Shown piece by piece: positions 45,843 through 56,136 of a DNA stretch of 64,000 bases. The stretch is taken from the NCBI GenBank assembly GCA_038380435.1, contig JAWZYU010000034.1:25895404-25959403 (forward strand). Reading direction: 5' to 3'. The position numbers were made by a program, and so were the translations under genes. Position 1 is the first letter of the stretch; every line of letters starts with the position of its first letter. This DNA is from Ryuthela nishihirai. Lineage: Eukaryota > Arthropoda > Arachnida > Araneae > Heptathelidae. Below the pieces are notes generated by a model. The model worked only from the letters and a program-made list of their open reading frames with translations, was not told the origin of the DNA and made no database searches.

Positions 45843-47054
45843 TCAAAGTATTATACGCTCATTCCACGCTCAAAGTCTGTTAACTGTTCGAAAGGCTGTC
45901 AACGTCTACGTAAATACATCTTTAGCGGTTTAGAACAATTTCCACAACGTTTTGTCAACAGGGAGCGTTGGTTGCCTTTATCTGTGTTTGACTGCTCCGC
46001 ACCTGTGATGTCAGCTCGCGCCTGTCCAATCGTTTCGATCATCCTGCAAACCTAATCATTTCCATGCATTTTGTTAAGGCTATTATTAATCATATACCAA
46101 CGTCTCCTTAAATTTCGTCACATTTGCATAACTTCTTGCAAGTGTTGCATTTTTTATTTCCTGTAGTGTATATTATTATATATTCTAATATATAATAATA
46201 ATATATTTTCTTATATTTATCTTTAAATTATAAGAAAATATGAGGCAATCTGCTTCTTGGTTTGCAAACTGAAACTAAAGGATTTCAATTTATATATTCT
46301 TTAAATGTAATCACAATACATTAAGTGTTTTCTCAATGATATATCGTTTAAATATAACTTTCAGAGTAAAGGTAGCTACAATATTGTGCATTTCTTATTT
46401 CTATTTTAATAATTAAGAACGATAGACTAAAAACTTTAGAGTTATTAAACAACTTCCTTTTGACAGTAAGAAATGAGGATTGTTATTGTTAAAGTAAGAA
46501 CCAGAGGATTTTATGATACAGAAAATTTGTTTTAATTTGCAAGAATCCTAAAAAAGGTTTACTCTGATATCACACTGAGGTTTACTCCTAAACTAGTATA
46601 GATTATGATTTCAGTATAAAACTTAATACGTAATTTTTTATAAAGTCTTATGATAATCAATCATAAGAAGAAAATCAACACCCAAAGTAACTAAAATAAA
46701 TTAATCTCATACTGTTTGGAATGAAATATACTATACATTTCATTCCTAACGCTATCTGCGCAGCTCCATGTTATTCCAAATTATTTTGGGAACTATTATT
46801 TGACCATGTTGAATAATTCCCATTACATCCAGGGAATATTGAAGATGTACACCACTTTAACTCATTTTAGTGTTTCATATACCTTTACTACGACTAAAGC
46901 ATAAAAAGAATTGGTAGACGTTTCACAACACTGAAATAAACCACCAAACTACTGCACCTGCGCTGATACTGTAGTTCTAGCACAGTGCTAGACGGACTGC
47001 AAGGTCAGCGTGACATCACTTCCGGTGTTTGGTTCATTGGCCTTCCGTTACAGG
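45843..47054. other. Intron DNA, no gene recognised
   Basis: A more balanced-composition patch at 45850-46140 has no open frame or repeat I can name. Further AT-rich tract at 46165-46215. Confidence 0.4.
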
Positions 47055-48257
47055 AGGCAGGGTCGTAGTTATGGGGGGATGAGGGGAGGCTGCCCCCCAA
47101 AATTGATCGGAGTTGGCAAAAATCGAAGTGACTTTGTAAAATCCAAGTGAATTTTGAAAACTGGGAATTTTTTTGTAAAATTAAGAGGAGTTAGAAAATT
47201 CTAAACGATTTGGCAAAAACTAAGAGAGTTATCAAAAGCGAGGCAACTTGACAAAATCTAGGGCAGTTGGCAAAATTCGAAGATATTTGGTAAAATACAG
47301 GTGAGTTGTGAAAATTGGGATTGGTTTTGTGAAATTAAGAATCATTGGAAAAATCTTTATCAGTTGGCAAAATTCAGGGGGAGATGTAAAAATTGGGATT
47401 TTTTTCTGTAAAATTATGGTGAATTCGGAAAATCGAGGCAACTGGTCAGAAATTAGGGCAGTTGACAAAATACTAAACCACTTGGTAAAATAGAGGCGAA
47501 TTCTGAAAATAAGGGTAGTTGGCAAAATCAAGTCAACTTGGCAAAATCTGGGGAAGTTGGGAAACTTCGAAGTGAATTGATAAATACAGGCAAGTTGTGA
47601 AAATTAGGATTGTTCTTGCACAATTAAGGAGAGGAGTAGGCAAAATTCGCAGTGACATGGGAAATTCAGGGGAGATGTAGAAATTGGGATGCTTTCTGTA
47701 AAATTATGACGAGTTAGCATATTTGAGACAACTTGGCAAAATCTTGGGGAGTTGGGAAAATAGGGACAACTTAGGAAAATTTTTGAGAGTTCACAAAATC
47801 GAAGTGACTTGTCAAATTCGGGGGAGATATAAAAATTGGGATTTTTTCTGTAAAATTATGGCGAGTTGGCAAAATCGGGACAACTTGGAAAACTTTTGGT
47901 GAGTTGGCAAAATTCGAAGTGACTTGGCCAATTCGGTGCAGATGTAAAAATTTGGAATTTTTCTCTAAAATTATGGTGAGTTGGCAAAATCGGGACAGAT
48001 TGATAAAATCTTGGGTAGTTGGCAAAATTCGAAAGGACAAAAATTCAGGTGAGATGTAAAAAAGTAGTTTTTTCTTTGTAATTTCTTTGTTACAAAATCG
48101 AGGCAAAATCTTGAGAGCTGCTCGGGGGCGACCCCCACCCCATGCACACACGGAGCGAAATTCTGCGAAGGTCCCGGACAGACACATAATTGAAATTATT
48201 TAATATCTCAGTTGGGAAAATTTGAATTCCGAGTCATAATCCCTTCGCTACGCCCTT
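47055..48257. repeat. Tandem repeat array bounded by imperfect inverted ends
   Basis: Units around GGCAAAATTCGAAGTGACTT, GGGATTTTTTCTGTAAAATT and ATGGCGAGTTGGCAAAATCG repeat with irregular spacing over about 1 kb. The left edge reads AGGGTCGTAGTTATGGGGGG and the right edge CCCTTCGCTACGCCCTT, whose complement is AAGGGCGTAGCGAAGGG, so the outer ends are partly inverted copies. This suggests a non-autonomous DNA element with a satellite-like interior. Confidence 0.65.
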
Positions 48258-48312
48258 GCATAGAATATTCACAATTTTAATAACTTTCACCTGCATTATT
48301 CTTACTAGAATT

Positions 48313-48561
48313 GGAAAGGCCACCGTCCGTCGGATTGGACGTTAAGCCGTGGTCCCGTGTGCAGAAGATCCATACCCTGTGCACGTTAAAGAACACGCTG
48401 GATGGCCTTGACGGGAGGCTACCATCTGTCTCCCAACAGCTGTTCCAGTAGGTCCCCTCCCCCAACCTTCTCTGAGCCTTCGGGGTCCATGTGACCTGGC
48501 CATTTAGCCCATGGTGTGCAAAAAAAGTGCCGCTCAAAGGTAAAACAGCCCAACCCAACCT
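48313..48561 (+). repeat. SINE-A, 5' truncated, TSD TTACTAGAATT
   Basis: Starts GGAAAGGCCACCGTCCGTCG, ends AACAGCCCAACCCAACCT. Exact 11-base duplication at 48302-48312 and 48562-48572. It lies 150 bases before exon f. Confidence 0.93.
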
Positions 48562-48712
48562 TTACTAGAATTATCAAAGGGGGACATGGTCACCTTTCCC
48601 CCCCCCAAGTCCTGGCCTGATTAAAATTGTCTATATATATATTAGATGATGATATTTTTTGAAGAAAAAGAAGTTTCGGATTTTTCTAAATTACTACTTC
48701 TCTATTCCTCAG

Positions 48713-49042
48713 CTCTGTCGAGTGGCCTACGAATTGATGCAAGTTCTACGTGATGATCTACCTCGAGTACATTCATTGGATGTTGAATATCACTATGCAT
48801 ATGTGCGTCCTCCTCTGCGCAGAGCCCTCTACGACCATAATCAGTTGTCTGAGAAAGAAATCTCTTTCAAGAAAGGTGACATCTTGGTTCCTGACCGTTT
48901 TTTGGGATTTTCCGATGCTGTCCATGGCAAGACAAACAACGGATTTCTGACAAGAACCAACAAAAGGACAAAAAAGGAAGGGCAAATCCCTGCTTACAAG
49001 ACTGAACCAATATACGACCTTGAAGACTTTCCTTCATTTTAA
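48713..49042 (+). CDS. FUT8: FUT8-like exon f: end of the catalytic domain, SH3-like domain and stop
   Basis: The acceptor is tctattcctcag. It encodes 109 residues and TAA. LCRVAYELMQVLRDD matches VCRVAYEIMQTLHPD, and the Cys can pair with the Cys of exon e as in the human disulfide. HSLDVEYHYAYVRP matches HSLDDIYYFGGQ. The rest is the SH3-like domain: RALYDHNQLSEKEISFKKGD, ILVPDRFLGFSDAV, KKEGQIPAYKTEPIYDLEDF. The usual G-x-YPSYK turn is IPAYK here, and the RT-loop equivalent is full of Lys. A downstream open frame (49020-49289) overlaps but is in the 3' UTR. Confidence 0.93.
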   Translation, partial: LCRVAYELMQVLRDDLPRVHSLDVEYHYAYVRPPLRRALYDHNQLSEKEISFKKGDILVPDRFLGFSDAVHGKTNNGFLTRTNKRTKKEGQIPAYKTEPIYDLEDFPSF

Positions 49043-49323
49043 AGCTCAAAAAGACCAAGTGTTACTCTCAATTTTTCATAGATTTTTGATGACAAAGAAT
49101 GAAAGTTTCTACGCTTCTTACTTTGATAGAAAAAAATCCGTTACAGACTTTTATAGTCAATTAAAAGTTGGATCGTATAAATATGATTATCGACGTTTGT
49201 TAAATTTATCACTTGTATTACTGAATTTCAAACCTGATCTGATTTTTGGTAGAATTTTGTTAACTGAAGAATCTACTACAAACAGGTAACGTTTTTCATT
49301 CTGTCGTTTTCCTGTTGTAGTAT

Positions 49324-49329
49324 AATAAA
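49324..49329 (+). promoter_or_regulatory. Candidate poly(A) signal of the FUT8-like gene
   Basis: AATAAA lies 282 bases after the TAA of exon f, before a SINE that begins near 49396. The UTR between is AT-rich and not repetitive. Other AATAAA words are common in this AT-rich DNA, so the choice rests on position only. Confidence 0.5.
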
Positions 49330-49395
49330 TAATCCTCAAAACGTGGGGTTCTTTACTGGTCAAAAACAGTAGAGAAGTTTCATATTTTGAACGTA

Positions 49396-49715
49396 GGTTG
49401 GATTGTTTTATCTCCGAGCAGCACTTTTTTAGACACAACGGACTTAATGACCAGGTCACAAAGACCATATGGCTCAGGGAAGGGGATCCGCTAACAGCTG
49501 TTAAGAAACAGATGAAAATCTCCTGTCAAGGACATGCGGCATGTTCTTACAGTGTTCTTTAACGTTCCATCCGACGGACGACAGATGTTCTGAATCCTTC
49601 AGTATGTCCTTTCTCATCCATGGCACGGATTAGCAGAAACAAACCTCAACGCTGTCCCATCTTGGGACTCGATCCTGGGAATTGCAGAAATACGCGTCAA
49701 GTGCGCTAACCCCCC
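49396..49715 (-). repeat. SINE-A, degenerate, just past the FUT8-like gene
   Basis: Tail GGATTGTTTTATCTCCGAGC, centre with a duplicated TTCTTACAGTGTTCTTTAACG, head GGGACTCGATCCTGGG; ends in a run of C and ACACAC. Confidence 0.8.
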
Positions 49716-49969
49716 CCCCCCCACACACACACACCTTTTCGAATGGAGGAGGCAGTTTCTGAAACATGCTCTGAGAAATCAGAGATCATAAATGGGCGAA
49801 ATTGAGTACCGCGCTTTTTTTAAAGTCCTTATCTCCTCCATCCGAAGTGTGCCTGTGGCATTGAAATTAAAATGTAAAGAGGTGTAAACCGAAAAGAATC
49901 AGAGCCTTAAGGCTACTTTTCGGTTTTCGATATGAACAAGAATAAATATTTGCCATAATTGATCTGATA

Positions 49970-50183
49970 CAATCTCTCAAAAAATATCCGAACACTATGG
50001 TTGATTACAGAATTCAGAAAAAATATCTGGCAACGTTTTTTTTAGAAATTAGTGATCTGGTAACCTTCGTGTCACGTGACACGAAGGTTGCCAGATCACT
50101 AATTTCTAAAAAAATCGCTGCCAGATACTTTTTCTGAATTCTGTAATCAACCATAGTGTTCGGATACTTTTTTTGAGCGACTG
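49970..50183. mobile_element. Fold-back Tc1-type MITE, TA duplication (copy 1)
   Basis: Almost the whole element is an inverted repeat about GTCACGTGAC at 50071-50080: arms contain CCGAACACTATGGTTGATTA, CAGAATTCAGAAAAA and TAGAAATTAGTGATCTGG. The outer end is ...TTTTTGAGCGACTG next to TA. Related to the copy at 62396-62565. Confidence 0.93.
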
Positions 50184-50512
50184 TACCAGGATGGAATTTG
50201 GTCTCTTAAACGAATTTAAAAGAATTATATAAAAAAAAGTGTATTAGCATTTATTTTTTTATAATAAATTGAAATTAAAATCAATAAGACTGAAAAGTTT
50301 TATTTATTTACATTTTACTGCAAATGAATGAGGTGTGATCTTGGATGATTCACGATCACACCTCCTTCCCTGAAAAAAAAAATAAATAAGAAATGCTACA
50401 AGAATAATTGCTAACTTAAAGTAATATCCGCCATGTTAGAGTGAATAAGCCTTGTAGGGTGGTTTGTGACATCCAGCCCCAGTAAATTATGAAGCATATT
50501 TGCTATAGTAGC
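50184..50512. other. AT-rich DNA
   Basis: Contains a small inverted pair GAGGTGTGATCTTGGATGAT / CACGATCACACCTC near 50330-50370. Nothing else recognised. Confidence 0.4.
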
Positions 50513-51650
50513 ATAATAGCCTATCCCCATTCTTCTCCTCAAGCATTCCAAGCGGAGGTTCAAACAGACCGTGCGATTTAGCTCTAAGCATTTCAGTTCT
50601 AGGTCTGAGCATTTCAATAGTAATCTACCTCCTGGGGATTTATGTAAAGTTTAGAAATAGCTAAAATAACTTCAAACTGTTTATAGGGCCAACATTAAAT
50701 CCGGCAATGCATCTGTTATCATTGCAAACAATGGGAGTAGAACTAACCACATTGTTTAGAACATCACTGAAATGCTCAGTCCACTTAGCCATGGTAGAAT
50801 CCTCACCTTCTATAACCTTACCTTATTTATCCTTTAATCCCTGTATACCTGTCCGTTTTCTACCACACAAAACATTAACTATCTGGTACAGCTCTCTGCT
50901 GTTGTGCTGTTTAACTACTTCCTCGGATTTGTCAGCCAAACCATCAAGCCAAAGATTCTTATCAGCAGCTAACTGATCCTTAACACGTTTATTAAGCTGT
51001 TTGTAATGCTTTCTATTAGGACTAGTAGGGGATTGATTAAATTCCTCTAGTTCTTTCTTTCTGAAATAGTTAAAGTGCCTTATCACTCAGATAATTCTGC
51101 CTCCTTTGTTTCTTTTTTCCTAAAAGCTTGTTGGGTTGGGTTGTTTTACCTCTGAGCGGCACTTTTTTGCACACCATGGGCTAAATGGCCAGGTCACATG
51201 GACCCCGAAGGCTTAGAGAAGGTTGGGGGAGGGGACCCACTGGAACAGCTGTTGGGAGACAGATGGTAGCCTCCCGTCAAGGCCATCCAGCGTGTTCCTT
51301 AACGTGCACAGGGTATGGTTCTCCCGCACACGGGGCCACGGCTTAACGTCTCATCCGACGGGCGGCGGCCTTTCCAAGCCCATCGGTGTCCACTACTGAC
51401 CGTGGGCAGGGCGGGGAATTTTGCGGAGATGAATCTCAACACTGATACAGCTGGGACTCGAACCTGGGATCTACAAAATACGAGCCTGGCGCTACCGACT
51501 GAACCACCCCCGCTAAAAGCTTGTTTGAAACGGTCCCATTCTTCCTCCACTTCAGTAGTAAGTAAACCACGAATGTCATAATGACTAATAAATCTATCAT
51601 GATAATTTAGCTATAACTGTGTCTTTCAGAGCTTCAGTGTTAAAAGAATC
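50513..51650 (-). mobile_element. RTE-like LINE copy G, heavily deleted, split by a SINE
   Basis: The 3' end (GGAGGTTCAAACAGACCGTG) is joined directly to the linker region, losing the whole reverse transcriptase. Then NSRELYQIVNVLCGRKRTGI and the region before it (AADKNLWLDGLADK) follow, up to the end of the endonuclease linker. Confidence 0.85.
51133..51512 (-). repeat. SINE-A in LINE G, TSD CTAAAAGCTTGTT
   Basis: Full length with an exact 13-base duplication (51120-51132, 51513-51525). Tail GGGTTGGGTTGTTTTACC on the left. Confidence 0.95.
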
Positions 51651-51778
51651 TTTTCTAATAGATATTTTTATGGTTAAAATTTTATAAGGTTTTTTAATAG
51701 GTTATGAAGAAATATCCTGTAAAACAAAAATGTTAAAACTCTACAATTAAATATTGATTTTCTTTGAATGCATATATA

Positions 51779-52162
51779 AGGTTGCTTTACTTGTGAGCGG
51801 CACTTTCTTTTTCCACAACATGGGCTAGGGCACACCATGGACAGGTTACAAGGACCCCGAAGGCTCAAAGAAGGTTTGGGGAAGATTACCCACTGGAACA
51901 GCTGTTGGGAAACAGATGGTTCCTTCCCTTCAATGCCATCCAGTGTGTTGTTTAAAGTGCACAGAGCATGGCTCTCCCACACACGGACTCTGGACTTAAC
52001 GTCCCATCCGACGGACGACGGTCTTTCCAAGCCCATCGGTGTCCCGTACTGACCGTGGGCACGGCGGGGAGTTTTGCGGAGATAAATCTCAGCACCTACC
52101 CAACAGGGCCTCGAATCTGGGAACTTCAAATTACGAGCCTGCGCGCTACCGACTGAGCCACC
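51779..52162 (-). repeat. SINE-A, full length
   Basis: Tail block TTGTGAGCGGCACTTTCTTT at the left, head GACTGAGCCACC at the right, with a small duplication near 51825 (GGGCTAGGGCACACCATGG). Confidence 0.9.
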
Positions 52163-54214
52163 AATATAATTAATATTTACTTGTACAGTTGCATATCTAA
52201 AAAAACCAAAATAACAATTGCATAGCAAAAAAAAACTTAAAGAACAATTGCATGTAATTTTCGGGGTGCAACATGGTGGAACCTAGGTTGAATCAAAACA
52301 AACAACAGCGTTCAACAGATTTATATGAAAATGTAATATAATTTATAAACTTTACTTCTTTGCTTCGCAATTAAATCACGAGCTATATTTGTTCCAACTG
52401 AAGCATTGAAGTACTACGAATAAAAATCTGTAAACCCAAAAGATTAAAGCAACACACCAGCTGAATGCTTGATTTGAATCGGATAGTACATAAAAAAAAT
52501 ATATTTTAAATACAATTTTATTTGCGTCTTCCTATTGCACCCTAAAGAGTGGAAAATAAAACTGAAGCAGACCGATGGCTCATTCAGTCACTGATTTTGT
52601 AGTTAATTAAAAATAAGGTGGGGTGGCGATTTTTCACATTGTTCTATAAAGTAAAAAAATACCTGTCTTCGGAAAATTTCATTTGACATACAACTCGACT
52701 CATAAAGATCGATCCCAATTTTTGGAGAAAAGAGAAAAGGGAGTGTGATTTGAGGTGACCTAAGGCTCCTAATAAAAATATAAAATAAAAAAATTGAATA
52801 TTTTAACTAAAAGGACGCATATCGCCACTGGCGCATATGAGAATGTAGTTTTCAAAGTGAAAGAAGTTTTTCCTTTACCTACTGTTTCATTCCTTAAAAG
52901 TTTTAATTTGAGTTAGCAGATAATGGGGGATATGCAAATAGTAATTCATTAGTGATTATACAACATAAAAGTATTCGTCTTTTAATTCTTAAATCTAAAA
53001 ACTTGCTTTTCCCACTCCTCTCTCAGAAAAGTGGGTACATTATTGCTGTCAATGGAAAATCTCTTAAAAACTACCACTAATTCTTCAAGTTTTTATTCTA
53101 CATATATTATTTGTGAAGCTTTCTAGTCCTGCTGTTTCATTATTTTTTTCATCATTTTTCATCTTTTTCGCCGTTAGAGGGCGCAATTATAGTTTCGAAA
53201 GATTTCGAAAGTTCGAATCATAATATTTTATCAGTTCCTATCTAACCCTAAAAAGATTTTTTTCATTAATTAAATACAAACAATTATCTGCTAAAACTAA
53301 AAATTGTGTTTTCCCATTCACCTTGGGTCTAAGAGGTCAATTAATTGTTGCCACTGGACACATCATGGCGTTCACATTCCACCACCAAAATTTCAATTTT
53401 CTAGAATAAATATATCGTTTGTAATATTTGTTTGGAATTTGGAATTTAAAAAATTTTCCACCGCTAGAGGGCGCAATTGTAGCTTTAGAGTGAATCGGAA
53501 AGTGCATACCGTAATATTTCATCAATACTTATCCAACATAAAAAGAATTTTTATTTCCGTGAACAATAAAGTTCAATGTCTACAAACAGACGACCAAGCG
53601 AGATAAAAGAAATACCTATCTTCCTATAAGCATCGCAAAAAGTTGAAATCGAACCTAAAGCATATCAATGGTGCAATTAGTGAGTCTTCACTTCAAAAGG
53701 GATTCTTCACTTCAAAGGAAGATAGGGTGCCGATTTACCTGTTCAACAAGATTTTCGGCAACCTATCTTCCTTTGAAGTGAATACGAACGCAATGAGTGA
53801 TTACTTCAGTTTTATTTTCTACTTTTTAGGGTATTTTTTAATTTTTTAATTTATTTCCATTTTTGTCGCTAAAAAATATTTTCATCAATCACTAAAACTT
53901 TCATTTGATACATGACTCATAAACATCGACTACATTTTTCTTTCCTTTTGGAGTGGTGTTTGAGGTAGCCCATGACATTATAGACGTTACAAGGTTTAAT
54001 TTGAGATATAACTCGTTAACGTCTAACCCTGCGAAAAACCGCCCCATCCCTCCTTTTTCTTTTATTAGTGGAGGCAAATTTGAAATAGTTTAAGACTATC
54101 ACTATATGGGCTTTCATTTGACACCTAACTCGTAAAAATACGCCTTTCCGTTCGGAACATATAATAGAATGACTTTTGCATTTCCCGTTTTGTAGGGGAA
54201 CGGGGTCTTTATAG

Positions 54215-54557
54215 TTCCCAGCTGGGAGAACGTTGAGTTTAATCTCCTCAAAACTCCCCGCCCTGCCCACGGTCAGTAGGGGACACCGATGGGCTTGGAA
54301 ACGCCGCCGTCCGTCGGGTGGGACGTTAAGCAGTGGTCCCCTGTGCGGGAGAACCATACCATGTGCACATTAAAGAACACACTGGATGACCTTGACGAGA
54401 GGTTACCATCTGTCTTCCAACAGCCGTTCCAGTGGGTTCCCTCCTCCAATCTTCTTTGAGCTTTCGGTGTCCTTGTGACCTGGCCATGGTGTGCTCTAGC
54501 CCATGGTGTGGAAAAAAAGTGCCGCTCAGAGGTAAACCAAACCAAACCAAAAATCTT
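54215..54557 (+). repeat. SINE-A, TSD TCTTTATAG
   Basis: Begins inside the tRNA head (TTCCCAGCTGGGAGAACG) and ends AACCAAACCAAACCAAAAA. 9-base duplication at 54206-54214 and 54558-54566. Confidence 0.9.
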
Positions 54558-54921
54558 TCTTTATAGCTAATGACACTCCCCGCGTCACAAGCTTTCATTT
54601 GAAGCATAGCCTGTTGCATTCGCGTTCTGGAGATATAGGGGGAAATCGTTTTTCTATTCCCCCCCCACTTTTAGGGAGAAGGAACAATGGAGGGTATATT
54701 TTTTGTTATAGCCTATGACATTCCCCGCGTCAGAAGTTTTAATTTAACGTATAATGTGTTACATTCAGCAGTCACGTTCTGGAGATATAGCAGAAGAATA
54801 TTTTTCATATTTCCTGATTTTTAGGGGTGAAGAAAGCATGGAAAGGGAAGAGTTTTTATAGCCTATGATATTCTACGCGTCTCAAACTTTCATTTGAGAA
54901 GAAACAACAACAATTTTCTTT

Positions 54922-55024
54922 CTTTACGTCAAATGAAAGTTTGTGACGCGGGGAGTATCATAGGCTATAAGGTTTTTATAGCCTATGATACTCCCCGCGT
55001 CACAAACTTTCATTTGACGTAAAG
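54922..55024. repeat. Perfect inverted repeat, 48-base arms, 7-base spacer
   Basis: Left arm starts CTTTACGTCAAATGAAAGTT at 54922; the right arm 54977-55024 is its exact complement; spacer AGGTTTT. It is built from one unit of the surrounding tandem repeat. Confidence 0.96.
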
Positions 55025-55199
55025 CTTGTTACTTTCGGAACTCGCGTTATGAAGATATAGCGAAAAAATAGTTTTCCTATTTCGTCTTTTTTAGGGGGAA
55101 GAAAGTATGGTGGGCAATTTTTTATAGCCTATGACACTCCCGGCACCACAAGCTTTAGTTTGACCTATAGCTTGTTAACTTTCGGACTCGCGTTATTTA

Positions 55200-56136
55200 T
55201 TATTTATTGATTGAGAGGAAGGTACAAATATATACGTTAACATCGCTCAAGACATCAGAAACAGAGAAATATTTACAATGTGGTTAACACTTGCTATGGT
55301 TTACACTATGGTACACATATTGAGAATATATAATTACCTACATAACGAAAGTTCAAACTTGAAACATTTTAGAAACTTGGCCAAGTCGACTGTATTTAAG
55401 CGATCTTTGAAAATACCCGAAGTTGGGAACAACACAATATCAGGAGGTAGAGAGTTCCAAATACGACCAACTCGGCATGTGAAGGAATATTTACAGTTTG
55501 TTCTCGTATGAGGAATATGTATCCACTGAGGATGGCTCCTTGTTCTGTTAGAATCCAAGACGTGAATTAATGGCTCGACCGGATTTGAATAGAGAAGGTT
55601 GTTAATGATTTTATAACAGATTTTGAGATCGTGAACCAACCTTCTGCATTGCATTGAGCACTTTCAGTCGCTCCTCGTAGCTTGAATTGGATAGTCCAGG
55701 TAGTCTCTTACTAAACCACCCGAGTGGACCTTCAACTAGAGTGATGTCAGAGACCACGTGGGGAGACAAGGCGGGAGATGCATATTCAAGAATAGGCGAA
55801 ACAAAAGTAGTGAATGCCTTGAAAAGAGTGGGCCTGTTATACTTTTTGTTTGTAGCAATGCAAAATCATGAAAGCGACACGGTTGGCTTTTTTGGTGATG
55901 TTTTGGCAGTGTAGAGAAAATGAGAGCTTGGGAGAAATGGTAAAACCCAAATCCAATTGAGCTTATACACTGATGATTGAGGAGCCATTGATAACATAAT
56001 TTTGTTTCTGATTGCTATGAATCAAGTGCATGATAGTTGTTTTGTCTGCAGAAATTGGTAACTATTATGATAAACTCGTCTTCGATGTTGTCGCATGCAA
56101 GCTGAATGATACGACAAATGTCTAAAGAAGGAGAAT
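55200..56136 (-). mobile_element. Jockey/CR1-like LINE, 3' part (copy J)
   Basis: On the minus strand the reverse-transcriptase tail is readable: FVSPILEYASPALSPHVVSD near 55780; RRLVHDLKICYKIINNLLYS and YSFTCRVGRIWNSLPPDIVL in the open frame 55654-55334. The 3' end is AATAAATAATAAATAACG-like near 55200. The 5' part is at 59724-60600, beyond an inserted RTE-like LINE. Confidence 0.85.

Larger units (their letters stand above)
6844..49042 (+). other. FUT8: FUT8-like alpha-1,6-fucosyltransferase gene (3' part, six exons)
   Basis: Enzymes of this family move fucose from GDP-fucose to the innermost GlcNAc of N-glycans in the Golgi. Six exons align in order to the human enzyme as I remember it and join with consistent phases: split codon at the entry, then phase 0, 1, 2, 2, 0. 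Every junction is AG...GT. Together they encode about 405 residues of a usual length near 575. The introns are 2.96, 6.83, 16.6, 1.81 and 12.75 kb and are mostly transposable elements. Upstream exons for the N-terminal anchor and stem are not visible. The part between exons b and c lacks a conserved stretch of about 30-35 residues. Identity as FUT8 family is firm; whether it is the single orthologue or a diverged paralogue is open. Confidence 0.9.
52540..55195. repeat. Long degenerate tandem-repeat region
   Basis: A block of about 290 bases with CGCTAGAGGGCGCAATTGTA occurs twice (53170, 53462). From about 53870 a unit of about 150 bases with TTTATAGCCTATGACATTCC, CCGCGTCACAAGCTTTCATT and TTCTGGAGATATAG recurs at least five times to 55190. 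The theme GGCACC-TCATTTGA-CATAACTCGT is present throughout. No genes seen; short frames are accidental. Confidence 0.75.

Noticed and set aside
49020..49289. 89-codon frame after the FUT8-like stop
   Set aside because: It overlaps the end of exon f in another frame, has no recognisable domain, and lies in the 3' UTR.
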